Shown: one piece after another, positions 7,832 through 16,858 of the stretch | Layout: every line of letters starts with the position of its first letter | Position numbering within the stretch: the first letter of the stretch is position 1 | NCBI GenBank assembly: GCA_015060105.1 | Contig: SUZD01000012.1 | Location: 1 to 61,926 of the forward strand | Direction: 5' to 3' | Source: Rikenellaceae bacterium | GTDB lineage: Bacteria > Bacteroidota > Bacteroidia > Bacteroidales > Rikenellaceae | DNA: 61,926 nucleotides | Translations under genes and position numbers: made by a program | Notes under the pieces: model-generated | Databases searched by the model: none | The model's input: only the letters and a program-made list of their open reading frames with translations | Told to the model about the DNA's origin: nothing

Positions 7832-7850
7832 ATTGGTATGAGGTTCGGGA

Positions 7851-10517
7851 CTATCTCTTAACTTGGACAATCTCGTATCCCTCGATAATATCGCCAACTT
7901 TAATATCGTTGTAGCCGTCGATATTCAGACCGCAATCTTGGCCATTGGTAACCTCCTTAACATCGTCTTTGAAACGTTTAAGTGAGCCAAGTTTACCGGT
8001 ATAAACCACGATACCGTCACGGATAACGCGCACGGGGGTATTGCGTTGCAATTTACCCTCACGAACGATACCACCTGCGATAGTACCCACTTTCGAGATT
8101 TTGAATGTTTCGAGCACCTCAATCGAGCAGACAATCTCCTCTTTGGTAACGGGCTCCAACATACCCTCAATAGCGTCTTGAATATCGTTGATAGCGTCGT
8201 AGATAATCGAGTACATACGAATCTCAATCTCCTCCTTCTCGGCCAATTTACGAGCACCTTGCGAAGGACGAACTTGGAAACCTACGATAACGGCATTCGA
8301 TGCTGCTGCCAAGAGGACATCGGACTCCGAAATTTGACCCACCGCTTTGTGAATCACATTTACTTGTACCTCCTCTTTCGACAATCGTTGCAACGAGTCG
8401 GTCATAGCCTCAATCGAGCCGTCCACATCACCCTTAACGATGATATTCAACTCCTTGAAGTTACCGATAGCGATACGACGACCAATCTCGTCCAAAGTAA
8501 CGTGTTTCTGAGTACGGATACCCTGCATACGTTGCAACTGCTCACGTTTGTTGGCAACGCTACGGGCACTACGCTCGTCCTCCATTACATTGAAGGTATC
8601 GCCCGCCTGAGGTGCGCCGTCCAAGCCCAACACCAATACCGGTGTCGAGGGAGGAGCAACGGTAACCTTTTGACCACGCTCGTTGAACATCGCCTTCACC
8701 TTACCCGAGTGAACACCCGACAAGATTACATCGCCGATACGGAGTGTTCCATTTTGCACCATCACGGTAGCCACATAGCCTCGTCCTTTATCCAACGACG
8801 ACTCGACAACGGTACCCGATGCACGACGGTTGGGGTTAGCCTTCAATTCGAGCATCTCTGCTTCGAGGAGCACCTTCTCCAACAATTTATCGAGGTTCAA
8901 GCCCTTCTTGGCCGAAATATCTTGAGATTGGTACTTACCACCCCACTCCTCGACCAACAAGTTCATTTGTGCGAGTTGCTCTTTGATGTGTTCGGGGTTA
9001 GCACCTGGTTTATCAATCTTGTTGATAGCGAACACCATAGGTACGCCTGCTGCTTGTGCGTGGTGAATAGCCTCTTTGGTTTGGGGCATCACATCGTCAT
9101 CGGCAGCGATGATAATGATTGCAACGTCTGTCATTTTGGCTCCACGTGCACGCATTGCGGTAAACGCCTCGTGACCAGGGGTATCAAGGAATGCAATCTT
9201 TTGGCCGTTAAGTTCAACGCTATAAGCACCGATGTGCTGGGTGATACCTCCGGCCTCGCCCTCGGTTACATTGGTCTTACGGATATTATCCAAAAGCGAA
9301 GTTTTACCGTGGTCAACGTGGCCCATTACGGTTACAATCGGGGGACGGGGCAACAAATCCTCGGGAGCATCTACCTCCTCGTCGCCGATAGTCTCTTGTA
9401 CCTCGGCCGATACGAACTCAACTTTGAAACCGAACTCCTCGGCAACAACTACCAAAGCCTCGGCGTCCAAACGTTGGTTAATCGACACCATCAAGCCCAA
9501 GTTCATACAAGCAGTGATGACGCCTGTTACGGGTACGTTCATCATCGTAGCCAAATCACTTACGGTTACGAACTCCGTAACTTTCAGGATTTTGCTCTCT
9601 GCCTGCTCGCGCTCCATGGCCTCGTTCATACGCATAGCGGCCTCCTCGCGTTTCTCCTTACGATACTTCGCACCTTTCATCTTGGCTCCTTTGGCGGTCA
9701 AACGTGCCAAAGTATCCTTAACTTGGCGTTGTACCTCCTCGTCCGAAACCTCGGGGCGAACAACGGGTTTAGGTTGCACTTTCTTGGCTTTCTTATCCTT
9801 CTTGCTCGGGGCGTTTTGCGATTGAGCTCCATGTGCATTATTATTCGAAGGCTTGGGAGCTGCGGGTTGCGGACGCGAAACATCAACCTTATCTTTGGTG
9901 ATGCGTTTGCGTTTCTCGCGTTTACGACCATAGCCACTCTCTGTGTTGATAGTACTCAAATCGAGTTTACCCAACACTGTGGGGCCCGACAAGCGGTTAC
10001 TATCCTCGGCACGGAACACCTCGCGCTCGGCCATACGCTCGTCATAAGTCTTGGTTTGAGCCTCCTCGGTAACCTTTGCCGCAGGTTTCTCAACTTCAAC
10101 ACTCTTTTGAGGTTCACTCTTTTGGGGCTCTGCAACCACCTTGGGAGTCTCCACCTTTGGAGCGGGTTTCGGATTCAAGTCAATCTTACCGATTACTTTG
10201 GGGCCCGAAATCTTCTCTTCGGTGATAGTGCTACTCTTGATAAGAACCTCTTTGCGCTCCTCATCGGCCTCGCGTTTCTTTTCAAGGGTAACGCTCTCTT
10301 GTTTAGTATTTATTCTCTCGCGGATACTTTGTCGATTATCGTTGGTACGACCTGCGCCATACTCCTTCTCCAAAATAGCATAAGCCTCGGGAGTTACGAT
10401 AGTATTGGGTGCATTATCGACCTCGACACCGCGTTTGGCGAGGAATTCAACAACGGTCGATAGACCGACATTAAATTCTCGACATACTTGCGATAGTCTT
10501 ATTTTACGCTCACTCAT
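7851..10517 (-). CDS. infB: translation initiation factor IF-2
   Basis: The 888-aa GTPase delivers fMet-tRNA to the 30S subunit. It has a short N-terminal IF2 domain ([21 protein letters not shown]-like), a long low-complexity Lys/Pro/Glu linker (~90-330), a second IF2_N-like domain, and then the G domain. G1 GHVDHGKTS is near residue 397, followed by DTPGHEAF and NKIDKPGA. Domains II-IV follow, ending in a KR-rich tail. Length and order are normal. It is the last gene of the rimP-nusA-infB operon and has an 84-bp spacer after nusA. The long Arg/Glu-rich shadow frame on the opposite strand (8046-10463) is not a gene. Confidence 0.97.
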   Translation of the reverse strand: MSERKIRLSQVCREFNVGLSTVVEFLAKRGVEVDNAPNTIVTPEAYAILEKEYGAGRTNDNRQSIRERINTKQESVTLEKKREADEERKEVLIKSSTITEEKISGPKVIGKIDLNPKPAPKVETPKVVAEPQKSEPQKSVEVEKPAAKVTEEAQTKTYDERMAEREVFRAEDSNRLSGPTVLGKLDLSTINTESGYGRKREKRKRITKDKVDVSRPQPAAPKPSNNNAHGAQSQNAPSKKDKKAKKVQPKPVVRPEVSDEEVQRQVKDTLARLTAKGAKMKGAKYRKEKREEAAMRMNEAMEREQAESKILKVTEFVTVSDLATMMNVPVTGVITACMNLGLMVSINQRLDAEALVVVAEEFGFKVEFVSAEVQETIGDEEVDAPEDLLPRPPIVTVMGHVDHGKTSLLDNIRKTNVTEGEAGGITQHIGAYSVELNGQKIAFLDTPGHEAFTAMRARGAKMTDVAIIIIAADDDVMPQTKEAIHHAQAAGVPMVFAINKIDKPGANPEHIKEQLAQMNLLVEEWGGKYQSQDISAKKGLNLDKLLEKVLLEAEMLELKANPNRRASGTVVESSLDKGRGYVATVMVQNGTLRIGDVILSGVHSGKVKAMFNERGQKVTVAPPSTPVLVLGLDGAPQAGDTFNVMEDERSARSVANKREQLQRMQGIRTQKHVTLDEIGRRIAIGNFKELNIIVKGDVDGSIEAMTDSLQRLSKEEVQVNVIHKAVGQISESDVLLAAASNAVIVGFQVRPSQGARKLAEKEEIEIRMYSIIYDAINDIQDAIEGMLEPVTKEEIVCSIEVLETFKISKVGTIAGGIVREGKLQRNTPVRVIRDGIVVYTGKLGSLKRFKDDVKEVTNGQDCGLNIDGYNDIKVGDIIEGYEIVQVKR

Positions 10518-10601
10518 AATCTTCTGTTAGTTTTTAATTCTCTGTTAATACCCTTTATCCGGGGGGCCTCCCTACTCCACTCGGGGAGTCAAGCATAAGC
10601 C

Positions 10602-11831
10602 CTACTCGAACTCGGCTTTCAAGATGTTGCGAATCTCGGCGATAGTCTCGTCTTCGAGATCGGTACGACTTGCGAGCTCGGCAGGATCAATCTCCAATAC
10701 GCTCTTCGCAGTGTCGCAACCCACATTTTTGAGCTCCTCGATAATCCAAGGCTCAATCTCGTCAGCAAACTCTTCGAGATTAACATCTTCCTCCTCTACC
10801 TCACGATATACATCGATATCGTAGCCGGTGAGCATACTTGCAAGACGGATATTCAAACCACCTTTACCGATTGCCAACGAAACCTCGCTCGGTTTGAGAT
10901 AAACCGATGCGGTACGTTTCTCGCTATCCAACATGATATTCGAGATTTTGGCAGGGTTAAGTGCACGTTGAATCATAAGTTGGGTATTGGCTGTGTAGTT
11001 TACGACGTCGATATTCTCGTTACGCAACTCTTTCACAACCGAGTAGATACGCGAGCCCTTCATACCAACGCAAGCTCCTACGGGGTCGATGCGGTCGTCA
11101 TACGACTCAACAGCAACCTTTGCTCTCTCGCCGGGGATACGGGCGATGCGTTTGATAGTGATAAGTCCGTCGAAAATCTCGGGAACCTCTTGCTCGAACA
11201 AGCGCTCCAAGAACTCGTCGGCGGTACGCGACAGAATGATTTTGGGAGTGTTGTTAATCATCTCAACACGCGACACGATGGCTTTGATGGTATCGCCCTT
11301 ACGGAAGAAGTCGCTGGGAATTTGCTCACTCTTGGGCAACAGCAACTCGTTCTCCTCGTCGTCGAGGATGAGCACCTCTTTCTTCCATACTTGGTAAACC
11401 TCGCCTGTTACGATTTCGCCAACCTTATCTTTGTACTTCTCAAAAAGGTTTGCTTTCTCCAAGTCGAGAATACGCGATGCGAGGTTTTGGCGCAACGACA
11501 ACACTGCGCGACGGCCAAACGATTCGAGAGTGATGCGCTCGGCAACCTCCTCGCCTACATCGTAGGTTTCGTCAAGTTTACGAGCCTCGGTGAGCGAAAT
11601 CTCGCTGGTAGGATTCTCCACCTCATCATCGGCAACAACCACACGGTTACGCCAGATTTCGAGGTCACCTTTGTCGGGGTTGATGATGATATCGAAGTTC
11701 TCGTCGGTCTCGTATTGCTTTTGGAGCGCGTGACGGAAGACCTCTTCGAGCACCTCAATCATCGTCGATTTGTCGATGTTTTTCAACTCTTTGAATTCAG
11801 CAAAGTTGCTAATCAAATTCAAGTTTTTCAT
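10602..11831 (-). CDS. nusA: transcription termination/antitermination factor NusA
   Basis: This 409-aa RNA-polymerase-associated factor has an N-terminal NusA domain (STMIEVLEEVFRHAL), an S1 domain with GEIVTGEVYQV, and tandem KH domains (VGACVGMKGSRI and AIGKGGLNIRLAS). It ends in an acidic helix-hairpin-helix-like tail (DPAELASRTDLED). It lies 23 bp after rimP and upstream of infB, the classical ribosome/transcription operon order. No unusual residues are seen. The start is the ATG that follows the rimP stop by the shortest spacer. Confidence 0.96.
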   Translation of the reverse strand: MKNLNLISNFAEFKELKNIDKSTMIEVLEEVFRHALQKQYETDENFDIIINPDKGDLEIWRNRVVVADDEVENPTSEISLTEARKLDETYDVGEEVAERITLESFGRRAVLSLRQNLASRILDLEKANLFEKYKDKVGEIVTGEVYQVWKKEVLILDDEENELLLPKSEQIPSDFFRKGDTIKAIVSRVEMINNTPKIILSRTADEFLERLFEQEVPEIFDGLITIKRIARIPGERAKVAVESYDDRIDPVGACVGMKGSRIYSVVKELRNENIDVVNYTANTQLMIQRALNPAKISNIMLDSEKRTASVYLKPSEVSLAIGKGGLNIRLASMLTGYDIDVYREVEEEDVNLEEFADEIEPWIIEELKNVGCDTAKSVLEIDPAELASRTDLEDETIAEIRNILKAEFE

Positions 11832-11854
11832 TGCAGTTTTATATTTATTGTTTG

Positions 11855-12325
11855 TTATTTATAATCAAGATATTCCGCAGCGCTACGCACCTCGGCATAG
11901 GTATATGTGCGCACAACATCTACAAGTTGTTTGCGTTTTTTGCCCTCGACAGCCACTTTTTCCTGATAGCTTACGGTTATGCCCTGATCGTCGGCAGCAT
12001 CAAGCGTTGCGAGGATTTTGGTGCCATCGGTGAGCACCACCTCGATAGAGCGACCCACCAATTTGTGATATTGACGAAGCAGTTTGAGCGGTTGTCCGAT
12101 ACCGGCCGAGGTCACAACCAACGAGAAGTCGTCGGTTTGCTCTTCGAGGTGGGCAGACATCGCGCGACTCAAAGCCACACAATCATCAACCGACACCGAA
12201 GCGTCGCTATCGAGCACTACACAGATGTCGTTGGCGGGGCTGATAGTCACCTCGACAACAAACAGCGCCTCGTCAGTTATAAGCTCTTCGGCAAGTGCTT
12301 TAATTTCGGAATTTTGTAACATCAT
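11855..12325 (-). CDS. rimP: ribosome maturation factor RimP
   Basis: The 156-aa cytoplasmic protein needed for 30S maturation shows the RimP pattern: an N-terminal VEVTISPANDICVVLDSD strand-turn, DDCVALSRAMSAHLEE helix and VTSAGIGQPLK (equivalent to VSSPGxxRPL), then the SH3-like C-terminal domain with YHKLVGRSIEVVL. It opens the rimP-nusA-infB operon and has a clear sigma-ABfr promoter plus a GNRA hairpin in its leader. Confidence 0.93.
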   Translation of the reverse strand: MMLQNSEIKALAEELITDEALFVVEVTISPANDICVVLDSDASVSVDDCVALSRAMSAHLEEQTDDFSLVVTSAGIGQPLKLLRQYHKLVGRSIEVVLTDGTKILATLDAADDQGITVSYQEKVAVEGKKRKQLVDVVRTYTYAEVRSAAEYLDYK

Positions 12326-12350
12326 AAATTATATACCTATATTTAATAGC

Positions 12351-12372
12351 TTGGGGGACTCGCGTCCCCCAA
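12351..12372 (-). promoter_or_regulatory. hairpin in the rimP leader
   Basis: Perfect 9-bp stem TTGGGGGAC / GTCCCCCAA (12351-12359, 12364-12372). On the transcribed minus strand the loop is GCGA, a GNRA tetraloop. It lies 25 nt upstream of the rimP ATG. There is no T-tract, so it is not a simple terminator. A role as an operon-autoregulation or RNA-stability element is possible but unproven. Confidence 0.6.
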
Positions 12373-12396
12373 CTCATTTACACCCTAATTCGGCCA

Positions 12397-12427
12397 CAAA
12401 GATAATACAAATACTTCGAATATCAAG
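12397..12427 (-). promoter_or_regulatory. rimP-nusA-infB promoter
   Basis: On the minus strand TATCTTTG (12397-12404) is preceded by CTTG (12424-12427) with a 19-bp spacer, close to TTTG-N19-TAnnTTTG. Confidence 0.65.
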
Positions 12428-12519
12428 AATTTTGTCCATTTTTTTCGCCCATACCATATAATATATTCACGCGCGAAAGATTTTTTCACTTTTTTGTTGT
12501 TTTTTTTGAGTCTAAGTGC

Positions 12520-12549
12520 TTGCGAATAAAAAAAATAAACATACTTTTG
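12520..12549 (+). promoter_or_regulatory. promoter of surface-lipoprotein cassette 1
   Basis: TTG (12520-12522), 19 bp, TACTTTTG (12542-12549). This predicts a transcript with a leader of about 165 nt before the ATG at 12722. The rest of the 12326-12721 gap holds the rimP promoter and the palindromes listed separately. Confidence 0.7.
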
Positions 12550-12632
12550 CATGATGAAATAGTGGGTTTTAGGCCACAAACGAAAATATACATATTTCAC
12601 TTACTTTCTTTTTGAGGGTGTAATAGTGAAAT

Positions 12633-12677
12633 TTTAACAAGAGGAGCTCCTCTTGTTAAACGTAAAGCTTTACGTTT
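12633..12677 (+). promoter_or_regulatory. two overlapping perfect palindromes in leader 1
   Basis: A 28-bp perfect palindrome (12633-12660, half TTTAACAAGAGGAG) overlaps a 20-bp one (12658-12677, half AAACGTAAAG). Both are centred on AGCT. They lie between promoter and start codon, so in RNA they would fold into consecutive hairpins. No T-tract follows. Cassette 2 has a different sequence with the same layout. Confidence 0.75.
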
Positions 12678-12721
12678 GGTCTAAACCACAAATGCGAACA
12701 ATTAACCAATTAACAATATTT

Positions 12722-12874
12722 ATGAAAAAGACCAACAAAAGCTACGAATCTCCCGCTATCGAGGTAGTTGAACTCGTTGTGGAGAGCGGTTTCGAGGGTT
12801 CTATCAGCACCCTTGACCCCGATGATGCTGATCCCATTCAAAGTCTTGACAAATGGACCAATTGGGAGGACTAA
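12722..12874 (+). CDS. 50-aa conserved small protein, copy 1
   Basis: The 50-aa acidic peptide begins MKKTNKSYESPAIEVVEL, continues VVESGFEGS and ends with Asp/Pro-rich DPDDADPIQSL and KWTNWED. It has no signal peptide or Cys. Short ORFs of this YExPxIExVE kind are familiar to me upstream of surface-protein genes in Bacteroidales, but I know no function. It is 20 bp upstream of the large lipoprotein ATG and clearly in the same transcript. From codon 16 on it is duplicated almost exactly in copy 2 (one 3-bp indel, one substitution), which supports it being a real gene. Confidence 0.7.
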   Translation: MKKTNKSYESPAIEVVELVVESGFEGSISTLDPDDADPIQSLDKWTNWED

Positions 12875-13751
12875 CCATTAAAAATTTCGGAGAAATGAAA
12901 AAAAGTTTACTTTTGATTGCTACGGCCGTACTCGCAATGACGGCTTGTACAAAAGACGTCGCCGAAATGGACGGTGGCGCAAATGCCCTTGGTGGCGAAA
13001 TTAACGTAAGTGCAGCTATCGACGAGAATACTCGTACTTCGATGACTGCAAATGGTGACAACATCGACATCGCTTGGGTGGCTGGTGACGGTATCGGTAT
13101 GTTTGCTTCGGACGCAAACAGCGATCTCGCAACCAACTTGAAGTATGTGGCTGCAACAAGCGCAGCTGACTCGAAACTCAACGCCGATGGCGAGAGTATT
13201 CAATGGGGCACAGGTACTCACCAATTTTATGCGTACTATCCCTACACTACTGCAACTGACGCAACTGCTGTACCCATCAGCGTGCCCGCAGTACAAGAGC
13301 AAAGCGAGGCTGGTAATCTTGACCACTTGCAACCTTACGCGTTCCTCTATGCTGACAAGAGCAGCGAACCAGCAGCGTCGGTACAACTGAGCTTCAAAAA
13401 CGCTTTGTCGGTATTGGAGGTTAATCTCTGCTCGGAGGCTGGTACTATCAACTGCGACGCCATCATCTTCCGTGCTGACGATGCAACCGAGGTACTCTCG
13501 ACCGAGGGTGCAACTATCGACCTTACAACAGGTGCTATCAACACTGCAAGTGCAACAAACAGCAACGAGATTAAAATCGAATTGGCTTCGCCCGCAGTTT
13601 TGGACGCGACTACTCCTCAATCGTTCTATATGATGGTAACTCCGGGTCACGCAGGCAAGCGTTTCTCGATTTACGCTGTTGTTAATGGCGAGGAGGTTTT
13701 GTTGGGCAACAAAGGTATTCCCGCCGCAGGTCTTCCCGCAGGTGTGAAAGC
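12767..13751 (+). repeat. ~985-bp direct repeat, copy 1
   Basis: The sequence from the middle of the small ORF to codon ~286 of the lipoprotein recurs at 16754-17735. I see one 3-bp indel and one A/G substitution; translations in all frames I compared are otherwise identical. Divergence begins abruptly at 13752. Confidence 0.85.
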
Positions 13752-16437
13752 TACTTTGGACTTCAATGTTCCCGCTATCGATTTGAGCGCAAATGGTACT
13801 GCAAACTGCTACTTGGTTAACGAGGCTGCCACTACCTACAAACTCAATGCAACTGTTATGGGTAATGGTGACACTGGTTTGACATATGGTTTGTCGACTG
13901 CATCGGGCATTACTTCGACAACTATCGCTCCTACTCAAGCATCGCTTGTTTGGACTACTGGTGTTGCGTCGAAACCCGTCATTACCGATGTTACCTTCAA
14001 AGAAGGTTATATCTACTTCTCGACACCTGCTGATTTCGTAGATGGTAACGCAGTTGTTGCTGCAAAAGATGCTTCGGGTAAAATTCTTTGGAGCTGGCAC
14101 ATTTGGGCTTTGGAGGGTTACGACTTCGAAAGCAACTTGGTTGCTGTAAGAACTCCTGCAGCAGAGAACGGTTATGAGGCTGAGTGGATTGACCGTAACC
14201 TTGGCGCTGTAAACAACAACGACAATGGCGATATGGGCGCTTACGGTATGTACTACCAATGGGGCCGTAAAGACCCGTTTGCTATCGCCGATGCAGTAGC
14301 GTTTGCAGATGGTTCGGTTCGCAACCAACCTACATTGAATGATATGGGTAATGAAACTGCGTGGGACAAACGCGGTACTTCGGGTGGAGCAACAATCCAA
14401 GAGCGCATCGCTGATGCTATTGAGCACCCCGATTATTATATTGTAGGTACAGGTGATCGTCACAACTGGGCTACAAGCGCAGACTTGCGTGCTGACGAGG
14501 CACACGAGGAGTGGGCTTCGTTGTGGGGTAACCCCAAAGGACATTGGTACGGTTCTGAGGTAGGTGCTAAATCGCTGTTCGACCCGTGCCCCGCTGGCTA
14601 TCGTCTTCCTTCGAGTGGCTACTTCAAATTTATGGCAGGTCACAAGGGTGACTCTTACGCAGGTTATATTTCGGAGGCTCCTTGGCGTCATAACAACGCC
14701 GAGATTGTAAGCACCGAGGTTAATGGCGCTATCACTTGGAAGAACTATCGTCGTGGCTTCAACCACTATATTGAAGATTGCCACGCAGGTACTACTGCTG
14801 AGGCCTGGACCCACTACGCAACCGGTAAAACTTGGTTTGTTCCTTGTACCGGTATGGCTCACTACAACGGCTTCATACAACACGGCGGTACTGACAACAG
14901 CAACAGAAAAGACCACTTTGCATTGGCTGTTAACCAACCCGTTGCAACAGATAGTTACTACGGAAACCGCGTAGCAATCCACTGGGATGGTGCTATCACA
15001 GGTATCCAATATGTTTACGACACTGGTTGGTATCGTGAGGGTAACGCTTGTGCAACTCCCGCTCGTTGTATCAAAGACTACATCACTCCTCCTTCCGAAG
15101 ATTCGGCTATTGATTTGAGTGCAGAGGGTACTGCAAACTGCTACATTGCAACTACCAGCAACACTGCATACAAACTCAATGCAACTGTTAAGGGTAATGG
15201 TGTTGTTGCATTTGGCAGCGAGTCAACAACTATCGCTCCTACCAAGGCTCGTCTGTTGTGGGCACAAACCCGTACTGCTGCTCCTGTAAATGATCCCAAT
15301 GGTTGGCCTTCAGTATATGGTCACGAGAATGCAGAGGGCGTTATTGTCGCTTCGTCGGTTACTCTTAAAGATGGTTATATCAACTTCACCACCGGTACAT
15401 TCGAGGGTAATGCAGTTATTGTTGCTACCGACAACGATGATAATGTTCTTTGGAGTTGGCATATTTGGTTTGTTAAGGGTTACAACCCCACCGCTACCGA
15501 CTACTATGTAACTACCATGAACATCAATACCTATATGATGGACCGTAACCTCGGTGCATTCACTAACCCTGCTGAAGGTGTAGTCAATGTCAACACCTAT
15601 GTAGGTGCTCGTGGTTTGTACTATCAATGGGGTCGTAAAGATCCGTTTATTGGTAACGTAAAACACAATGGTTATGCTCCTCAAATGGCTGCTTGGGATG
15701 CAAGTGGTAATGTAACCAAAGGTTATGCAAACTATGGCGATGGTCGCCTCCAAGCTGCCGTTGATGTTGCTACCACAGGTATTGATGGTGATGCTGCAAA
15801 ATTGGTTGCTTGGACAGCATCGCACCCCATCAACTTCTTGTCGGCTTGGAGTGGCACTGGCTACTCGTGGATGAACGGTGTTGATGGAACAACTGCTGAT
15901 TGGGGTAAACTTTGGGGTAACCAAGCAGGTGCCAATAAGGGTGGTATCAAGACTATGTATGACCCCTGCCCCGTTGGCTATCGCGTACCTTCGACCGGTC
16001 ACTTCAAGTTCATCACTGCACACGGTGACAACGCAAGTACGGGATATGGTAACACCCTCCTTAACTGGAAGTTCAACTGTGTTGAGAAGATTTTCGACGA
16101 GAGTGGTAATACTATCAATGGTGACCTCAAAGCAGAGCCTTACGGTTTGAACTTCTATATCAAGGGTGCGAAGACCGCTTCGCCTGATGCTGTTGAGGGT
16201 GTTCAAGACTATGGTGTTCTGCCCGCAGACCAAACCACCGCATACTTCCCCGCACAAGGTTTGAATACATATAGCGGTGGAGGATATGATGGCCGTATCT
16301 ATGTACAAACCAACCGTGTAACAAGCGGAAACACTATATGGATGAAGGCAGAGGACGGAAACTTCTACTACAATGCAACCAGCGGAAGTTACGATCAACA
16401 AGCGAAGGCTTTGCCCGTACGTTGTATCCGTGAGTAA
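12895..16437 (+). CDS. fimbrillin/FISUMP-like surface lipoprotein 1
   Basis: The product is 1180 aa. The ATG at 12895 gives a lipoprotein signal (MKKSLLLIATAVLAMTAC, lipobox Cys18). Residues ~25-290 form a fimbrillin-like beta domain (TRTSMTANGDNIDIAWVAGD, KNALSVLEVNL). Two homologous ~440-aa modules then start near 294 and 738. Each opens DLSANGTANCY or similar, carries LWSWHIW, a DRNLGA motif, YYQWGRKDPF and YDPCPxGYRVPS, and ends RCI(K/R). The last motifs are typical of Fibrobacter-type major paralogous (FISUMP-like) domains in Bacteroidota surface proteins. It probably sits on the outer membrane, with unknown ligand. Its first 285 codons are identical to the next lipoprotein. Confidence 0.85.
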   Translation: MKKSLLLIATAVLAMTACTKDVAEMDGGANALGGEINVSAAIDENTRTSMTANGDNIDIAWVAGDGIGMFASDANSDLATNLKYVAATSAADSKLNADGESIQWGTGTHQFYAYYPYTTATDATAVPISVPAVQEQSEAGNLDHLQPYAFLYADKSSEPAASVQLSFKNALSVLEVNLCSEAGTINCDAIIFRADDATEVLSTEGATIDLTTGAINTASATNSNEIKIELASPAVLDATTPQSFYMMVTPGHAGKRFSIYAVVNGEEVLLGNKGIPAAGLPAGVKATLDFNVPAIDLSANGTANCYLVNEAATTYKLNATVMGNGDTGLTYGLSTASGITSTTIAPTQASLVWTTGVASKPVITDVTFKEGYIYFSTPADFVDGNAVVAAKDASGKILWSWHIWALEGYDFESNLVAVRTPAAENGYEAEWIDRNLGAVNNNDNGDMGAYGMYYQWGRKDPFAIADAVAFADGSVRNQPTLNDMGNETAWDKRGTSGGATIQERIADAIEHPDYYIVGTGDRHNWATSADLRADEAHEEWASLWGNPKGHWYGSEVGAKSLFDPCPAGYRLPSSGYFKFMAGHKGDSYAGYISEAPWRHNNAEIVSTEVNGAITWKNYRRGFNHYIEDCHAGTTAEAWTHYATGKTWFVPCTGMAHYNGFIQHGGTDNSNRKDHFALAVNQPVATDSYYGNRVAIHWDGAITGIQYVYDTGWYREGNACATPARCIKDYITPPSEDSAIDLSAEGTANCYIATTSNTAYKLNATVKGNGVVAFGSESTTIAPTKARLLWAQTRTAAPVNDPNGWPSVYGHENAEGVIVASSVTLKDGYINFTTGTFEGNAVIVATDNDDNVLWSWHIWFVKGYNPTATDYYVTTMNINTYMMDRNLGAFTNPAEGVVNVNTYVGARGLYYQWGRKDPFIGNVKHNGYAPQMAAWDASGNVTKGYANYGDGRLQAAVDVATTGIDGDAAKLVAWTASHPINFLSAWSGTGYSWMNGVDGTTADWGKLWGNQAGANKGGIKTMYDPCPVGYRVPSTGHFKFITAHGDNASTGYGNTLLNWKFNCVEKIFDESGNTINGDLKAEPYGLNFYIKGAKTASPDAVEGVQDYGVLPADQTTAYFPAQGLNTYSGGGYDGRIYVQTNRVTSGNTIWMKAEDGNFYYNATSGSYDQQAKALPVRCIRE

Positions 16438-16469
16438 TACCACTGCTTAAATAAGCAAATCCTATACGA

Positions 16470-16507
16470 AAGGTAGCTCCTCCGAAAGAGGGGCTACCTT
16501 TTTTTTT
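16470..16507 (+). terminator. terminator of cassette 1
   Basis: Stem AAGGTAGC / GCTACCTT (16470-16477, 16493-16500) with an inner paired CTCC/GAGG part, followed by a run of T. Confidence 0.9.
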
Positions 16508-16551
16508 GATATGTATTGAGAAACTATTTCCCATCAAAAGAAAACTCGCTT

Positions 16552-16583
16552 TTTGTTTTTTAATATTTTATTACATACCTTTG
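16552..16583 (+). promoter_or_regulatory. promoter of surface-lipoprotein cassette 2
   Basis: TTTG (16552-16555), 20 bp, TACCTTTG (16576-16583): a strong match to the Bacteroidota consensus. The leader to the ATG at 16712 is about 120 nt. Confidence 0.8.
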
Positions 16584-16636
16584 TTGATTGATATAGTAAG
16601 AATTACGAAGATTCTCAACTATATTTAAAAGACTTT

Positions 16637-16676
16637 CATAGAAAGGGAGCTCCCTTTCTATGTCCGTTCAGCGGAC
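16637..16676 (+). promoter_or_regulatory. palindrome plus hairpin in leader 2
   Basis: A 26-bp perfect palindrome (16637-16662, half CATAGAAAGGGAG, centre GAGCTC) is followed at once by a 5-bp hairpin GTCCG-TTCAG-CGGAC (16662-16676). The position and AGCT core match leader 1 while the stem sequence differs. Confidence 0.75.
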
Positions 16677-16711
16677 GCAAAACAAAACAAATTACACAAA
16701 TAAAAAACCTT

Positions 16712-16858
16712 ATGAAAACCAACAAGTATTATGAAGCACCCGCCATCGAGGTCGTTGAACTCGTTGTGGAGAGCGGTTTCGAGGGTTCTATCAGCACCCT
16801 TGACCCCGATGCTGATCCCATTCAAAGTCTTGACAAATGGACCGATTGGGAGGACTAA
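16712..16858 (+). CDS. 48-aa conserved small protein, copy 2
   Basis: Paralogue of the 50-aa ORF at 12722. The N-terminus differs (MKTNKYYEAPAIEVVEL) while the remainder is the same apart from loss of one Asp codon and Asn-to-Asp near the end (KWTDWED). It lies 20 bp before lipoprotein 2. Substitutions confined to the first 15 codons preserve the YExPAIEVVE motif, which suggests that the peptide is translated and constrained. Function unknown. Confidence 0.7.
   Translation: MKTNKYYEAPAIEVVELVVESGFEGSISTLDPDADPIQSLDKWTDWED

Noticed and set aside
8046-10463. 805-codon open frame antisense to infB
   Set aside because: It mirrors infB codon bias (few stop codons on the reverse strand), its product is a low-sense Leu/Arg/Asn-rich sequence without domains, and infB is certain.
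12633-12677. palindromes as an invertible promoter (phase-variation switch)
   Set aside because: The arms are contiguous with no spacer or promoter between them, so inversion would change nothing; no invertase gene is near.
12907-15009. 700-codon antisense frame in lipoprotein 1, with similar frames in lipoprotein 2
   Set aside because: Cys/Val/Ser-rich shadow caused by the codon use of the sense gene; no promoter or domain.
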